A DNA stretch of 64,000 nt from Qipengyuania sp. SS22 (GCF_025736935.1 NZ_CP107048.1:1054001-1118000); one strand, 5' to 3'. Positions 48,427 through 60,222 are shown, numbered from the stretch's first letter. Program-made: numbers and translations. Notes: a model not told the origin generated them from the sequence alone.

Positions 48427-48918
48427 TCAGCCGCGCAGCGCGTCTTCCAGCGTCTGGAGGGCGGCGCGCGCAAAGGCTTCCATATTGGCGATCCGGTCGC
48501 CCTGCCCGGTCTCGGTCAGGCGGGTGAATTCGAAGCCCTCGGGGCCGACCACAGCCGCGCAGCTACGCCCCGCGGGCGCGCCGCTGGGGTGGCTCGATCC
48601 GCCGACCGAGCCGCTTTCGGCGACGCCCCATTGTGCGCCGAAATTGTCGCGGATCGCGCGTGCCTGAAGCAGCGCATAATCCTCGCTTGCCCCGGTCATC
48701 CCGGCATACGCCTCGCGCGGAAGATCGAACAATATATCACGCGCGCGGAAGGAATAGACCACCCCGCCCCCGACGAAAAAATCGAGCGCGCCGGGCACCG
48801 TCAGCAGCGAGGCGGCGATAAGCCCGCCGGTCGCGCCATCGGCAACGGCGATTTTCTCGCCCCGCGCGCGAAGTAGATCGGCAATGCGCGCAGCCTGTTC
48901 GTGGGTCTGGTCCAGCAT
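48427..48918 (-). CDS. CinA C-terminal domain protein with altered active-site loop
   Basis: A 163-residue protein of the CinA/PncC fold (nicotinamide-nucleotide amidase domain). TGGLIAASLLTVPGALDFFVGGG and VVYSFRARDILFDLP follow the family, and GVAESGSVGGS is a late loop. The usual catalytic ESCTGG is here DGATGG, so the Ser and Cys are lost, and the Lys of the YSNxxK-type segment is Arg. Amidase activity is therefore doubtful. It starts beside ligA (one base gap) on the same strand. Confidence 0.8.
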   Translation of the reverse strand: MLDQTHEQAARIADLLRARGEKIAVADGATGGLIAASLLTVPGALDFFVGGGVVYSFRARDILFDLPREAYAGMTGASEDYALLQARAIRDNFGAQWGVAESGSVGGSSHPSGAPAGRSCAAVVGPEGFEFTRLTETGQGDRIANMEAFARAALQTLEDALRG

Positions 48919-48919
48919 A

Positions 48920-51755
<2,836 letters not shown>

Positions 51756-51759
<4 letters not shown>

Positions 51760-53420
51760 ACACCCTCCAGCAGCCGGTCGGCCTGTGCGCGGGCTTCGGG
51801 GGTGACCTCGGCGCCCGAGAGCATGCGCGCGATCTCTTCCTGCCGCCCCGCCTCGTCGAGCAAAGCGACGCCGGTTTTGGTCACCGTGCCCTCGCTCGAC
51901 TTGGCAATCATGTAATGCATGCGGCCGCGCGCGGCGACCTGCGGGCTGTGTGTGACGGCGAGCAATTGCCCTTCGGACGAGAGCCGCGCGAGCCGTTCGC
52001 CGATGGCGCTGGCGACCGCGCCGCCGACCCCGCGGTCGATCTCGTCGAAGATCACTGTCGCTGCCCCGCCCTGCTCCGCCAGCGCGACCTTGAGCGCGAG
52101 GATGAAGCGCGACAGTTCGCCGCCGCTGGCAATCTTGGTCAGCGGCGCGAAATCGGCGCCGGGATTGGTGGCGATGAGGAATTCGACGGTGTCCATGCCC
52201 GCGGCGCCCCATTTGTCCTCGGGCAAAGCGGTCACCGCAGTGCGGAAGCGCGCAGCGTCGAGCTTGAGCGGCGCCAGTTCGCGCGTCACCGCCTCGTCCA
52301 GCCGCAGCGCCGCGGCAAGGCGGCTGGCGTGCAAAGCCTCCGCCGCCGCGCGGTAGCCGGCACCGGCATCCTTGGCCGCCGCTTCAAGCGCATCGAGTTC
52401 GGCCTCGCCGCCTTCGATGCTTTCGAGCCGGCTGCGCATGGCGCGCATCGTCTCGGGCAATTCGTCGACTTCGCAGCGGTGCTTGCGGGCCAGCGCGCGG
52501 AGTTCGAACAGGCGCGTTTCGGCGGCATCGAGCGCGGCGGGATCGTGGACCAGCGCCTCGGCCGCGGCCTGCAGCTTTTCTTCCGCCTCGCCCGCTTCGA
52601 TCACCGCGCGGTCGAGCGCGCCCAGCGCCTCAGCCAGCAGCGCATGTTCGGGCGCGATCCGGTCGAGCCGCCGCGCCGCCACTCGCAGCGATGCGAGCGG
52701 CGAATCCGAGCCTTCCCACAAATGCCGCAATTCCTCGAGATCGCCCGACAGCTTCTCGCCCTTCTGCATGTCGGTGCGCGCTGCGGCGAGCCGCGCCTCT
52801 TCGCCCGCCTGCGGTTCGAGCGCGGTCAGTTCGGCGAGATGCGCGAGCAACAGATCCTGGTCGGCCTTGGCGGTTTCGACCGCGCCGCGCGCTTCGGCCA
52901 GCGCCTCCTCGGCGCTGCGCCATTTGCTCCACGCCTCGGCGACCCGCGCGGTATCGGCCCCGGCAAACCGGTCGAGCAAGACACGGTGGCCGCGCGGATT
53001 GACCAGCCCGCGATCGTCGTGCTGGCCGTGGAGTTCGACGAGGAAGCCCGCCATGTCGCGCAGCAGGGCAACGCTGACCGCCTGGTCGTTGACGAAGGCG
53101 CGGCTCTTGCCGTCGGGCTTGAGCTGGCGCCGCACGATCAGCGGTTCGCCACTCTCCAGCTCGATATCCGCATCGTCGAGCAATTCGGCCAGGCTGCGCG
53201 GGAGGGTGTGGAAGTCGAAGGTCGCCGAAACGCTGGCCTTGTCCTCGCCGCCGCGCACCAGACCGCTGTCGGCGCGGTTGCCCAGCACCAGCCCCAGCGC
53301 GTCGAGCAGGATCGACTTGCCCGCGCCGGTTTCGCCGGTGAGCACACCCAGCCCGCGCCCGAAGGAAAGGTCGAGCGCCTCGATCAGCACGATATTGCGG
53401 ATGGATAGCCGGGTCAGCAT
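51756..53420 (-). CDS. recN: DNA repair protein RecN
   Basis: 554 residues, an SMC-like ATPase. Walker A is GVLTGETGAGKSILLDALGL, followed by a long coiled coil (residues 150-380) and the C-terminal half LTKIASGGELSRFILALKVAL (signature) and TVIFDEIDRGVGGAV (Walker B). It helps double-strand break repair by tethering DNA. The start lies upstream of the conserved MLTRLSIRNIVLIEALDL. It is divergent from the GGDEF gene across 130 bases. Confidence 0.96.
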
Positions 53421-53550
53421 GCAACGCCCTGTTAGCCGCTGCCGCGGGCCAAGTCAGCAAGCCTTTGCGCGCAATCGACAAGCTTTGCAGCGGCAAAATC
53501 TTGCCCATGCGTAAACGCCGAATTAGCAAATGCTACAATAGGACAGGCGG

Positions 53551-54711
53551 GTGTTTTGGCGACGCATCCTGAACGGCCTTGGCGGGCCGGGCATTCCCGC
53601 GCATCTGCGGGACGACTTCACGGTGCTCACTGCCCGCCACATGATAGGCCAGGCGCGGCTGCTGTTCGTCGGGTTCATCCTCAGCCTGCCTCTCGTCGCT
53701 TACGGAGCGAGCCCGGGTGCGGGACCGATGGTCGCCTATGGCTTGCCGCTGGTGGTGCTGGCGCTTGCGGCGCTCGGCCTGATCCTTCTCGCACGGCCGA
53801 TGGAATTCGACGCCTCGACCACTCAGGACGCGCGGCGGATCATCGCCACGGTGTGGAAACTGTGCCTGCTCACCGCCGCGGTCGGCAGTGCGTGGTGCAT
53901 CGCCAGCTGGGCGAGTGCACCGGCGGAAATGCGGATATACTACCCCGCGATCATGTCGCTCGGCGCGCTGATGCTCGGCTATTGCCTGACGGCGGTGCGC
54001 GGCATCGGCCTGTCGGTGCTGCTCGTGACGCTGGGCCCGGTGGCCGCCGCGCTGGCGAGCACGGGACAGCTGATGGACGCGGTGCTGGCCGCCGCAGTGA
54101 TCATCGCGATGGGGTTCCAGCTGCTGCTGATGCGGCGGCACCAGCGTTTGCTGCTGAGCCTGGTCGAGGAACGCTACAGATCGGCCGAACTGGCGCGGCA
54201 GGATCCGCTCACCGGCCTCGCCAACCGCCGCGCATTGATGGAGCATTTCGAGTGCTTTGCCGAGCGCGGCCGCGCGGTGCGGCTGATGGTGGTCGATATC
54301 GATCGCTTCAAGACGATCAACGACCGCTTCGGGCATGATATGGGTGACGATGTGCTGCGCGCCTTCGCAGCGCTGCTGGTGATCCATGCGCGCGGTGAGA
54401 TCTGCGCCGCACGGCTGGGGGGCGAGGAGTTCGCGCTGCTCGCCAGCGCCGATGCGCTCGACCCGGCGATCGCGCTGCAGGTGCTGGGCGAAATCCGCGG
54501 CGCCTACATGCCGCATGGCGAACAGATCACCGCGAGTATCGGGGTGGCGGATGCGGTGGTCACCGGTTCCGAGGACTGGACCGCGCTCTATGGCGAGGCC
54601 GACCGCGCGCTCTACCGCGCCAAGAACGAAGGTCGCAACCGGGTCATGTCATTCGATGAGGAAGAGGCGTCCGCCGCGCAGATCGAGGCCCCGCGCGTAC
54701 GCCGGGCCTGA
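53551..54711 (+). CDS. Membrane-bound diguanylate cyclase (GGDEF)
   Basis: 386 residues. Five or six membrane segments fill residues 35-200 without an obvious sensor fold. The GGDEF domain runs from ARQDPLTGLANRRALMEHFE through VVDIDRFKTINDRFGHDMGDD to LGGEEFALLA (GGEEF active site). The RxxD inhibitory site before it is not conserved. It would make cyclic di-GMP, matching the PilZ protein at 18067. The start is a GTG (FWRRILNGLGG). It lies on the plus strand, splitting recN from bamD. Confidence 0.92.
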   Translation: MFWRRILNGLGGPGIPAHLRDDFTVLTARHMIGQARLLFVGFILSLPLVAYGASPGAGPMVAYGLPLVVLALAALGLILLARPMEFDASTTQDARRIIATVWKLCLLTAAVGSAWCIASWASAPAEMRIYYPAIMSLGALMLGYCLTAVRGIGLSVLLVTLGPVAAALASTGQLMDAVLAAAVIIAMGFQLLLMRRHQRLLLSLVEERYRSAELARQDPLTGLANRRALMEHFECFAERGRAVRLMVVDIDRFKTINDRFGHDMGDDVLRAFAALLVIHARGEICAARLGGEEFALLASADALDPAIALQVLGEIRGAYMPHGEQITASIGVADAVVTGSEDWTALYGEADRALYRAKNEGRNRVMSFDEEEASAAQIEAPRVRRA

Positions 54712-54725
54712 CCTGCCGGACCCGA

Positions 54726-55529
54726 TCAGCTGGGCTTTACGCCCGCGGCGTGATCCTCCACCAGCTCATACGCCTTGTCGTACCAGTCATTGCCCGGATA
54801 GTTCGCACCGAGCACCGCGGCATATTTCACCGCTTCGGCAGGAATCCCCAGCGCGAGGCTGGTCTCGGTCAGCCGGTACAGAGCTTCGGGCGCGTGGCTG
54901 GTGGTCTCGTAATTGTCGACCACGTTCTGGAAGCGGATTTGCGCCGCGATCCACTTGCCCGAGCGTTCGTAATGACGGCCGATCTCCATTTCCTTGCCCG
55001 CGAGGTGATCGCGCACCAGGTCGATCTTGAGCCGTGCATCGGCGGCGTAATCGCTATTGGGGAAACGGCGGTTGATCTCGTTGAGCGCGGTCAGCGCCTG
55101 ATCGGTGATCTTCTGGTCGCGCTGGATGTCGCTGATCTGCTCGTAATAGCTGAGCGCGATCAGGTAGAACGCGTAGGGCGCGTCCTTGTTGCCCGGGTGG
55201 ATCTGCAGGAAGCGCTGCGCTGCCTGGATCGCCTTGTTGTAATCCTGCGCGACGTAATAGCTGAACGAACCCATCAGCTGCGCACGGCGGGCCCAGGGCG
55301 AATAGGGATGCTGACGCTCGACCTCGTCGAACAGCGCGGCGGCCATTTCGGCCTGGCCATTGTCGAGCCGGCGCTTGGCCTCCCAATAGAGCGTTTCCAC
55401 GTCGCGCGCGACATAGGCGGTGTCGCGGGGGCCGTTGTCGCGGCCCGCACATCCGGCGGTGAGGAGCGTCGCACCCGCAAGCGCGGCGCCGAGGATGAGC
55501 TTGGGGGTGGAGCGGGTCTGGGTTGTCAT
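54726..55529 (-). CDS. bamD: Outer membrane assembly lipoprotein BamD
   Basis: 267 residues. The lipoprotein signal is MTTQTRSTPKLILGAALAGATLLTAGC (lipobox TAGC). Five TPRs follow, with LYWEAKRRLDNGQAEMAA, RAQLMGSFSYYVAQDYNKAI, PYAFYLIALSYYEQI and SDYAADARLKIDLVRDHLAGKEMEIGRHY typical of BamD/ComL. It is the essential partner of BamA in inserting outer-membrane proteins. The longer frame upstream of 55529 is a shadow. It is convergent with the GGDEF gene (14 bases between stops). Confidence 0.93.
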   Translation of the reverse strand: MTTQTRSTPKLILGAALAGATLLTAGCAGRDNGPRDTAYVARDVETLYWEAKRRLDNGQAEMAAALFDEVERQHPYSPWARRAQLMGSFSYYVAQDYNKAIQAAQRFLQIHPGNKDAPYAFYLIALSYYEQISDIQRDQKITDQALTALNEINRRFPNSDYAADARLKIDLVRDHLAGKEMEIGRHYERSGKWIAAQIRFQNVVDNYETTSHAPEALYRLTETSLALGIPAEAVKYAAVLGANYPGNDWYDKAYELVEDHAAGVKPS

Positions 55530-55596
55530 GGGAAGCAGCCTATAACCAGCGTCCCGATGAACGCCAAGTGAAGTTCGCGCCGCTGTCCCCCGAGGG

Positions 55597-56745
55597 CTAG
55601 TGCGCGTTGGAAATTTCTTCGGGTGCATCCCACAACAGATGGCGATTTTCGAGCATCACCAGATTGGCGCTGCGGATCACTTCGCCCTTGGTGCGATAGC
55701 CGAGCAATTGTTCGGCCTGCGTATCCGGATTGCTCGTCAGCACGCGCAATTCCTCCGAGGTGAAATCGCTCAGCCCGCGGGCGCGTTCGATGCCCTTGCT
55801 GTCGTAGATATGGAGCACGTCCCCGCGCGAGAAATCGCCGGTCATCGAGATCACGTCGCCGCGGCGGATCGGGCGATCGCCTCCCAGCCCCGAGGCGGTG
55901 GTATCGGAAATCACCAGACTGCCCGCCATCTGCAGGCGGTTGGCGATCCAGCTATCCCAGCCCGACAGCGGATTGGGGTGCGGGAGAATCTTGGTCGAGC
56001 GGCGCGTCTGTGCCAGCACGCTGGTAACCGGGTAATCCACCTCGCCCTGCGCGATCCAGGTGGTGACGCCTGCTTCCTGCGCCATGTTGGCGGCGAGCAG
56101 CTTGGTCTCCATCCCGCCCGTGCCGAGCGTGCTCTTGCCCTTGGTCGCGTCCATGTACAGGCTCACATCCTCGACCTCGGGCACGAATTGCGCCTCGGGA
56201 TCGTCGGGATTGCGGTCGTAAAGACCGTCGACGCCGGTGAGAATCACGAAATCGTCCGCGCCGACCATCTGCGCGACCTTGGCCGCCAGCCGATCGTTGT
56301 CGCCGACACGAATTTCCTCGGTGGTGATGGTGTCGTTCTCGTTGACGATCGGGACCACGTTGGATTCGAGCAGGCGGTGCACAGTGTTGCGCGTATTGAG
56401 GAAGCGGCGGTGATCCTCGAAATCGCCCAACGTGAGCAGCACCTGGGCAATCTCGAAGCCGAATTCGTGCCCGACCTGCTTATAGGCATTGAGCAGCAGC
56501 GGCATGCCGCATGCGGCAGCGGCCTGCTTATCGGATACTCCGGCGCTTTCGGGCGTTTCCCCGATGATGCGCAGGCCCAATGCGACCGAGCCCGACGAGC
56601 ACAGGATCACATTGGTACCTTCTGCGCGCAGTTGGGCAATGTCTTCCAGCAGGCGCTGGAGGAAGCCATAACGCGGAGTTAGGAGCTGTTGGTTGGCGAG
56701 GAGAGCCGAACCGATTTTGACGACGACGTTTCGTTTTTGGGTCAT
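55597..56745 (-). CDS. proB: Glutamate 5-kinase
   Basis: 382 residues. The amino-acid kinase fold starts RNVVVKIGSALLANQ, with VILCSSGSVALGLRI, VPIVNENDTITTEEIRVGDND, and a C-terminal PUA domain (RRGDVISMTGDFSRGDVLHI). It phosphorylates glutamate, the first step to proline. The ATG at 56745 is close to a TATATT/TTGTGC promoter 33 bases upstream, and the longer frame to 56811 crosses that promoter. It is divergent from proC-proA. The divergent control region contains a palindrome and an attenuator-like hairpin. Confidence 0.95.
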   Translation of the reverse strand: MTQKRNVVVKIGSALLANQQLLTPRYGFLQRLLEDIAQLRAEGTNVILCSSGSVALGLRIIGETPESAGVSDKQAAAACGMPLLLNAYKQVGHEFGFEIAQVLLTLGDFEDHRRFLNTRNTVHRLLESNVVPIVNENDTITTEEIRVGDNDRLAAKVAQMVGADDFVILTGVDGLYDRNPDDPEAQFVPEVEDVSLYMDATKGKSTLGTGGMETKLLAANMAQEAGVTTWIAQGEVDYPVTSVLAQTRRSTKILPHPNPLSGWDSWIANRLQMAGSLVISDTTASGLGGDRPIRRGDVISMTGDFSRGDVLHIYDSKGIERARGLSDFTSEELRVLTSNPDTQAEQLLGYRTKGEVIRSANLVMLENRHLLWDAPEEISNAH

Positions 56746-56784
56746 ATTTTCGAATGTTGCGTAGGCTTGAAATTTCTCGAGCAC

Positions 56785-56815
56785 AATATAGATAGTGGTT
56801 GTGCACTGCACAACC
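56785..56815 (-). promoter_or_regulatory. proB promoter with a perfect palindrome over the -35 region
   Basis: On the minus strand a -35-like TTGTGC (56813-56808) is followed, after 17 bases, by a -10-like TATATT (56790-56785), leaving a leader of about 33 bases to proB. The -35 and spacer lie inside a perfect 9-1-9 inverted repeat, GGTTGTGCA-C-TGCACAACC (56797-56815). Such overlap is how a dimeric repressor would act. The -35 match is weak, so an activator is also possible. Confidence 0.6.
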
Positions 56816-56840
56816 GTCTTTTTGAGAATACCGACCTAAC

Positions 56841-56885
56841 ATGAATAGGATCGTATTCGGTATAGTTAAAGCAGTAAGCTTCTAG
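56841..56885 (+). other. 14-codon leader ORF ending in a terminator-like hairpin
   Basis: ATG at 56841 opens a reading frame encoding MNRIVFGIVKAVSF and ends in TAG at 56883-56885. This stop codon is exactly the 3-base loop of a stem AGCTTC / GAAGCT (56877-56891), followed by CTTTTTATA. The arrangement is that of an attenuator before proC (start 56957), but the peptide has no proline codon. It has only a weak ribosome site (GAGAAT). Confidence 0.45.
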
Positions 56886-56897
56886 GAAGCTCTTTTT
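56877..56897 (+). terminator. Intrinsic terminator-like hairpin upstream of proC
   Basis: The stem AGCTTC (56877-56882) and GAAGCT (56886-56891), with a TAG loop, is followed by CTTTTT (56892-56897) on the plus strand. It lies between the divergent proB promoter and proC, so it cannot end an upstream gene on this strand and may be a leader attenuator. Confidence 0.55.
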
Positions 56898-56956
56898 ATA
56901 GTCAAGTAAGTGCAAGATTACACAAGAGCCAAGGCGCTCGGAAACGGATTTTAGTC

Positions 56957-57742
56957 ATTATAAAAACTGTTTGCATTGTCGGATGCGGAAAAATGGGCTC
57001 CGCTTTACTTTCGCAATGGGTCGAAGGGCCCGAAAAGATCACGGTGGTCGATCCCGCTGGCAGCGACGTGCCAGAAGAGGTCACCCTCGTCACCGACCGC
57101 GAACAGATTGCCGGCAAGCGATTCGACTGCATCGTCGCCGCCGTGAAGCCGCAGCTGATCGACGACATCATGGCCGATTATATCGAGCATCTGGCGCCGG
57201 GGGGCTACGTCCTCTCGATCGCCGCTGGCTATTCGGGCACGCGCCTGTCCAAGCTGATGGGTGACGCGCCGGTCATCCGCACAATGCCCAACCTTCCTGC
57301 AGCCATCGGCCGCGGCGTCAGCGGCATCTGCCCCGGGCCACATGCCAGTTCGATCCATGTCACCCATGCCGAGGCGTTCATGCGCCGCGCGGGCGCGACC
57401 ATCACGGTGAGCAGCGAAGACAAGCTCGACAAGGTAACCGCCGTCGCGGGTTCGGGTCCCGGCTATGTCTTCGAGATTGCCCGCGCCTATGCCGAAGCGG
57501 CGATGGCGCAGGGCTTCGACGAGGACGAGGCGCGCGACATGGTGCTCGGCACCATTGGCGGGGCCATCGCCATGGCCAGCGAATCGTCGGCCCCCAGCCT
57601 CGAGGAATTGCGCAATTCGGTGACCAGCAAGGGCGGCACCACCGCCGCCGGTCTCGGCGCGCTCAACGCAGACGGTGGCCTTTCCAAGCGCCTGCATGAT
57701 ACTTTGCAGGCAGCCTACGACCGGGCGGTCGAGCTACGCTGA
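56957..57742 (+). CDS. proC: Pyrroline-5-carboxylate reductase, apparent non-canonical start
   Basis: About 261 residues. The dinucleotide fold reads IIKTVCIVGCGKMGSALL, with IAGKRFDCIVAAVKPQL, RTMPNLPAAIGRGVSGI and VAGSGPGYVFEIARAYAEA (the ProC signature region). It makes proline from pyrroline-5-carboxylate with NAD(P)H. No ATG, GTG, TTG or CTG is available in frame before the GCGKMG glycine loop; the first ATG (56993) would delete it. Candidate starts are ATT (56957), eight bases after GGA, or ATA (56960), which gives the usual MKTVCIVGCG start. The gene identity is firm; the start is not. Confidence 0.9.
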   Translation: MIKTVCIVGCGKMGSALLSQWVEGPEKITVVDPAGSDVPEEVTLVTDREQIAGKRFDCIVAAVKPQLIDDIMADYIEHLAPGGYVLSIAAGYSGTRLSKLMGDAPVIRTMPNLPAAIGRGVSGICPGPHASSIHVTHAEAFMRRAGATITVSSEDKLDKVTAVAGSGPGYVFEIARAYAEAAMAQGFDEDEARDMVLGTIGGAIAMASESSAPSLEELRNSVTSKGGTTAAGLGALNADGGLSKRLHDTLQAAYDRAVELR

Positions 57743-57786
57743 ATGCCAGCGACTCCCGCCCCGAAACCAGATAGATGAGAGACACT

Positions 57787-59052
57787 ATGACCGACCAGAC
57801 ACTCGACCCCCAATTGCATATTCACGACCTTGGCCAGCGCGCACGTAAAGCCGCGCGCGGCCTGCTGTCGGCCAGCACCGAGGCGAAGAACACTGCGCTG
57901 CGCGAAGCCGCCAAGGCGCTGCGTGACCGCATGCCCGACCTGCTCGAAGCCAATGCCAAGGATGTACAGAGCGTCGAAGGCAGCAAGCCCGAAAGCTTCA
58001 TCGATCGCCTGCGCCTGACCGAAGATCGCATCGCAGGCATGGCCGGCGCGCTCGAGGAAATCGCCGAACTGCCCGACCCCGTCGGCCGCCAGCTGGCGAC
58101 GTTCGAGCGGCCCAACGGCCTCACCATCGAACGCGTCGCGGTGCCCATTGGCGTGATCGGCATGATTTACGAATCGCGCCCCAATGTCGGCGCCGATGCC
58201 AGCGCGCTGTGCCTCAAATCGGGCAATGCGGTGATCCTGCGTGGTGGCAGCGAAAGCCGCTATTCGACGCGCGTGATCGTCGATTGCATGCGCGCCGGAC
58301 TCAAAGCTGCCGGCCTGCCCGAAGATGCGGTGCAGACCGTCGGCACGACCGACCGCAATGCCGTCGCCGCGCTGCTCAAGGCCGATGAATTCGTCGATCT
58401 GGTGATCCCGCGCGGCGGGCGCGGCCTGGTGGAACTGGTACGCGACCAGGCCAGCGTGCCCACGTTGCTCCACCTCGACGGCAATTGTCACAGCTATGTC
58501 CATTCCGCCGCCGATCTCGACAAGGCGGTCAAGGTGATCCGCAATGCCAAGCTGCGCCGTACCGGCGTGTGCGGCGCGACCGAAAGCGTGGTTGTCGACC
58601 GCGCGGTGGCGGCAGACTTCATCCCGAAGTTCGCCGACACGATGGGCGCAGATTGCGAATTGCGCGGCGATGCCGACGCTGTGGCGATCGACGATCGCTT
58701 GAAGCAGGCGACCGAGGAAGACTGGAATACCGAGTATCTCGACCCGATCGCCAGCGTAAAGATCGTCGACGGTCTCGATGAAGGCATCGCCTGGGTCGAA
58801 GCGCATTCGAGCCATCATACCGACGCGATCATCACCGAGGACGACGACGCCGCGCGCAAGTTCATGACCAGCATCGACAGCGCGATCGTGATGCACAATG
58901 CCAGCACGCAGTTCGCCGATGGCGGCGAGTTCGGCATGGGCGCGGAAATCGGCATTGCGACGGGCAAGATGCACGCGCGCGGGCCGGTCGGCCTCGAACA
59001 ATTGTGCAGCTTCAAATATCTCGTCCACGGCGACGGCCAGATCCGTCCGTAA
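57787..59052 (+). CDS. proA: Glutamate-5-semialdehyde dehydrogenase
   Basis: 421 residues. [50 protein letters not shown] and the nucleophile region [15 protein letters not shown] are ProA marks; the catalytic Cys is in TGVCGATE. It reduces glutamyl-5-phosphate to the semialdehyde. Together with proB and proC it completes proline synthesis from glutamate. A GATGAGAGA ribosome site precedes the ATG at 57787. It follows proC by 44 bases. Confidence 0.96.
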   Translation: MTDQTLDPQLHIHDLGQRARKAARGLLSASTEAKNTALREAAKALRDRMPDLLEANAKDVQSVEGSKPESFIDRLRLTEDRIAGMAGALEEIAELPDPVGRQLATFERPNGLTIERVAVPIGVIGMIYESRPNVGADASALCLKSGNAVILRGGSESRYSTRVIVDCMRAGLKAAGLPEDAVQTVGTTDRNAVAALLKADEFVDLVIPRGGRGLVELVRDQASVPTLLHLDGNCHSYVHSAADLDKAVKVIRNAKLRRTGVCGATESVVVDRAVAADFIPKFADTMGADCELRGDADAVAIDDRLKQATEEDWNTEYLDPIASVKIVDGLDEGIAWVEAHSSHHTDAIITEDDDAARKFMTSIDSAIVMHNASTQFADGGEFGMGAEIGIATGKMHARGPVGLEQLCSFKYLVHGDGQIRP

Positions 59053-59057
59053 ACCCA

Positions 59058-59308
59058 GTTTGCGCTTTGCGCACCCGCATCCTCGGGGCTGTTCCTCCGT
59101 CGCTGCGCTCCTGCGGGCCCCTGCGGGCGGCCGGTCGGCCTTGCCGTTCGCTGGTCGCGAACGGGACTCGCGCGGTAGGATAGCGGGTCGCGATGATCCC
59201 GAGCTGCAGGCGAGGCAAGGGCGACCGCCCGCCCGCAGCGGGTGCAGCTTGCTGCACATCTAGCGAGGACGAACCCGCGGATGCGAGTTCGAAAAGCAAA
59301 AACTCCCC
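59058..59308. repeat. Roughly 250-base imperfect palindrome (MITE-like or structured element)
   Basis: This fills the 315-base gap after proA, which has no gene. The left side (from GTTTGCGCTTTGCGCACCCG) and the reverse complement of the right side (from GTTTTTGCTTTTCGAACTCG) match in series: the GCATC..CGGG block, TGCGGG, GGGCGG..GGTCG.CCTTGCC and CGCG near the centre (about 59180). Arms are near 100 bases. A perfect GTGCAGC/GCTGCAC hairpin lies at 59242-59257. It could be a MITE, a folded RNA, or an old inverted duplication. Confidence 0.6.
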
Positions 59309-59367
59309 CCTCCCCCTTCCCCTCCCCAAGTTTTCCTACTCGCGCCAAATCTGCTCCACCCCCGCAG

Positions 59368-60222
59368 ATGGACGACCCGAACCCCGACACCGCCCCCACC
59401 CAACACCCCCACACCCCGCGCGGCACGCTGCCCGACTTCACCCCCGTCCCGCGCCTGCGCGAGCGCTCGAACGGCTGGAAACCGCAGGTCCAGCGCGCCT
59501 TTATCGAGGCGCTGGCCGATACCGGCAGCGTCGCCAGCGCCTGCCGCCGCGTCGGCCGCGCCGAGGTCGGCGCCTATCTCCTGCGCCGCCACCCCGAGGC
59601 CGCCAGCTTCCGCAAGGCGTGGGAAGTCGCGCTCGATCTCGGCATGCGGCGGATCGAAGATGTCGCGATGGACCGCGCGCTCAATGGGGTCGAGGTGCCG
59701 GTCTATTCCTATGGCAAGCTGGTCGGCAGCCGCACGGTGCATAACGACCGGCTGCTGATGTTCATGCTGCGCAACCGCGCGCCCGAGCGTTTTGCGGAGG
59801 GCAAGCCCAAGGGCCTCAACGCGGTGGGCAAGATGGAGACCGAGCGGCTCAAGAAGCAATGGCGCAAGGAATGGGAAGCCGAGCGCAACGCCGGCGCGGG
59901 CGAGGAAGAGGCCGAAACGCTGCGTTCGCTCAACACCAAGCTGAACGCGGGCTACGAGAACTGGTACGCCCAGCTAAGCCCCCGCACCCGCGCGGCGTGG
60001 GAGGAGTACAAGCGGCTGGAGGCGCTCGACCAGGAGGAAGGCTACCTCTGCTACGACGACCCCGAGCATGAGCTCTATGACGATCCCGACGCGCGGTGGG
60101 ACGAGGTGGACGAGGCGATGCCGTTACCGGCCCCGGAGAGGGGTGTGTGGGAGGCGCCGGAGGAGCCTGCCGAAGACGACGGCCCTCGCTGCCGGACGAT
60201 CAAGGATGACGGGTGGGATTGA
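59368..60222 (+). CDS. Terminase-small-subunit-like HTH protein
   Basis: 284 residues, no named family assigned with certainty. Residues 25-150 follow the layout of phage terminase small-subunit-type proteins: VQRAFIEALADTGSVASACR, RAEVGAYLLRRHPEAASFRK, and VPVYSYGKLVGSRTVHNDRL followed by LLMFMLRNRAPERF. The second half is acidic and helical (ERLKKQWRKEWEAERNAG, LYDDPDARWDEVDEAMPLP) without phage context. Similar proteins are common, unannotated, in Sphingomonadales. The ATG at 59368 follows a leader similar to that of the next gene. It stands alone, with no large terminase nearby. Confidence 0.65.
   Translation: MDDPNPDTAPTQHPHTPRGTLPDFTPVPRLRERSNGWKPQVQRAFIEALADTGSVASACRRVGRAEVGAYLLRRHPEAASFRKAWEVALDLGMRRIEDVAMDRALNGVEVPVYSYGKLVGSRTVHNDRLLMFMLRNRAPERFAEGKPKGLNAVGKMETERLKKQWRKEWEAERNAGAGEEEAETLRSLNTKLNAGYENWYAQLSPRTRAAWEEYKRLEALDQEEGYLCYDDPEHELYDDPDARWDEVDEAMPLPAPERGVWEAPEEPAEDDGPRCRTIKDDGWD

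Noticed and set aside
53421..53550. LexA box before recN
   Set aside because: No GTTC-N7-GTTC motif is visible in the gap; only a short TAGCA/TGCTA palindrome.
59053..59367. tRNA or integrase attachment site at the island edge
   Set aside because: No cloverleaf, no tRNA 3' end and no integrase gene were found.
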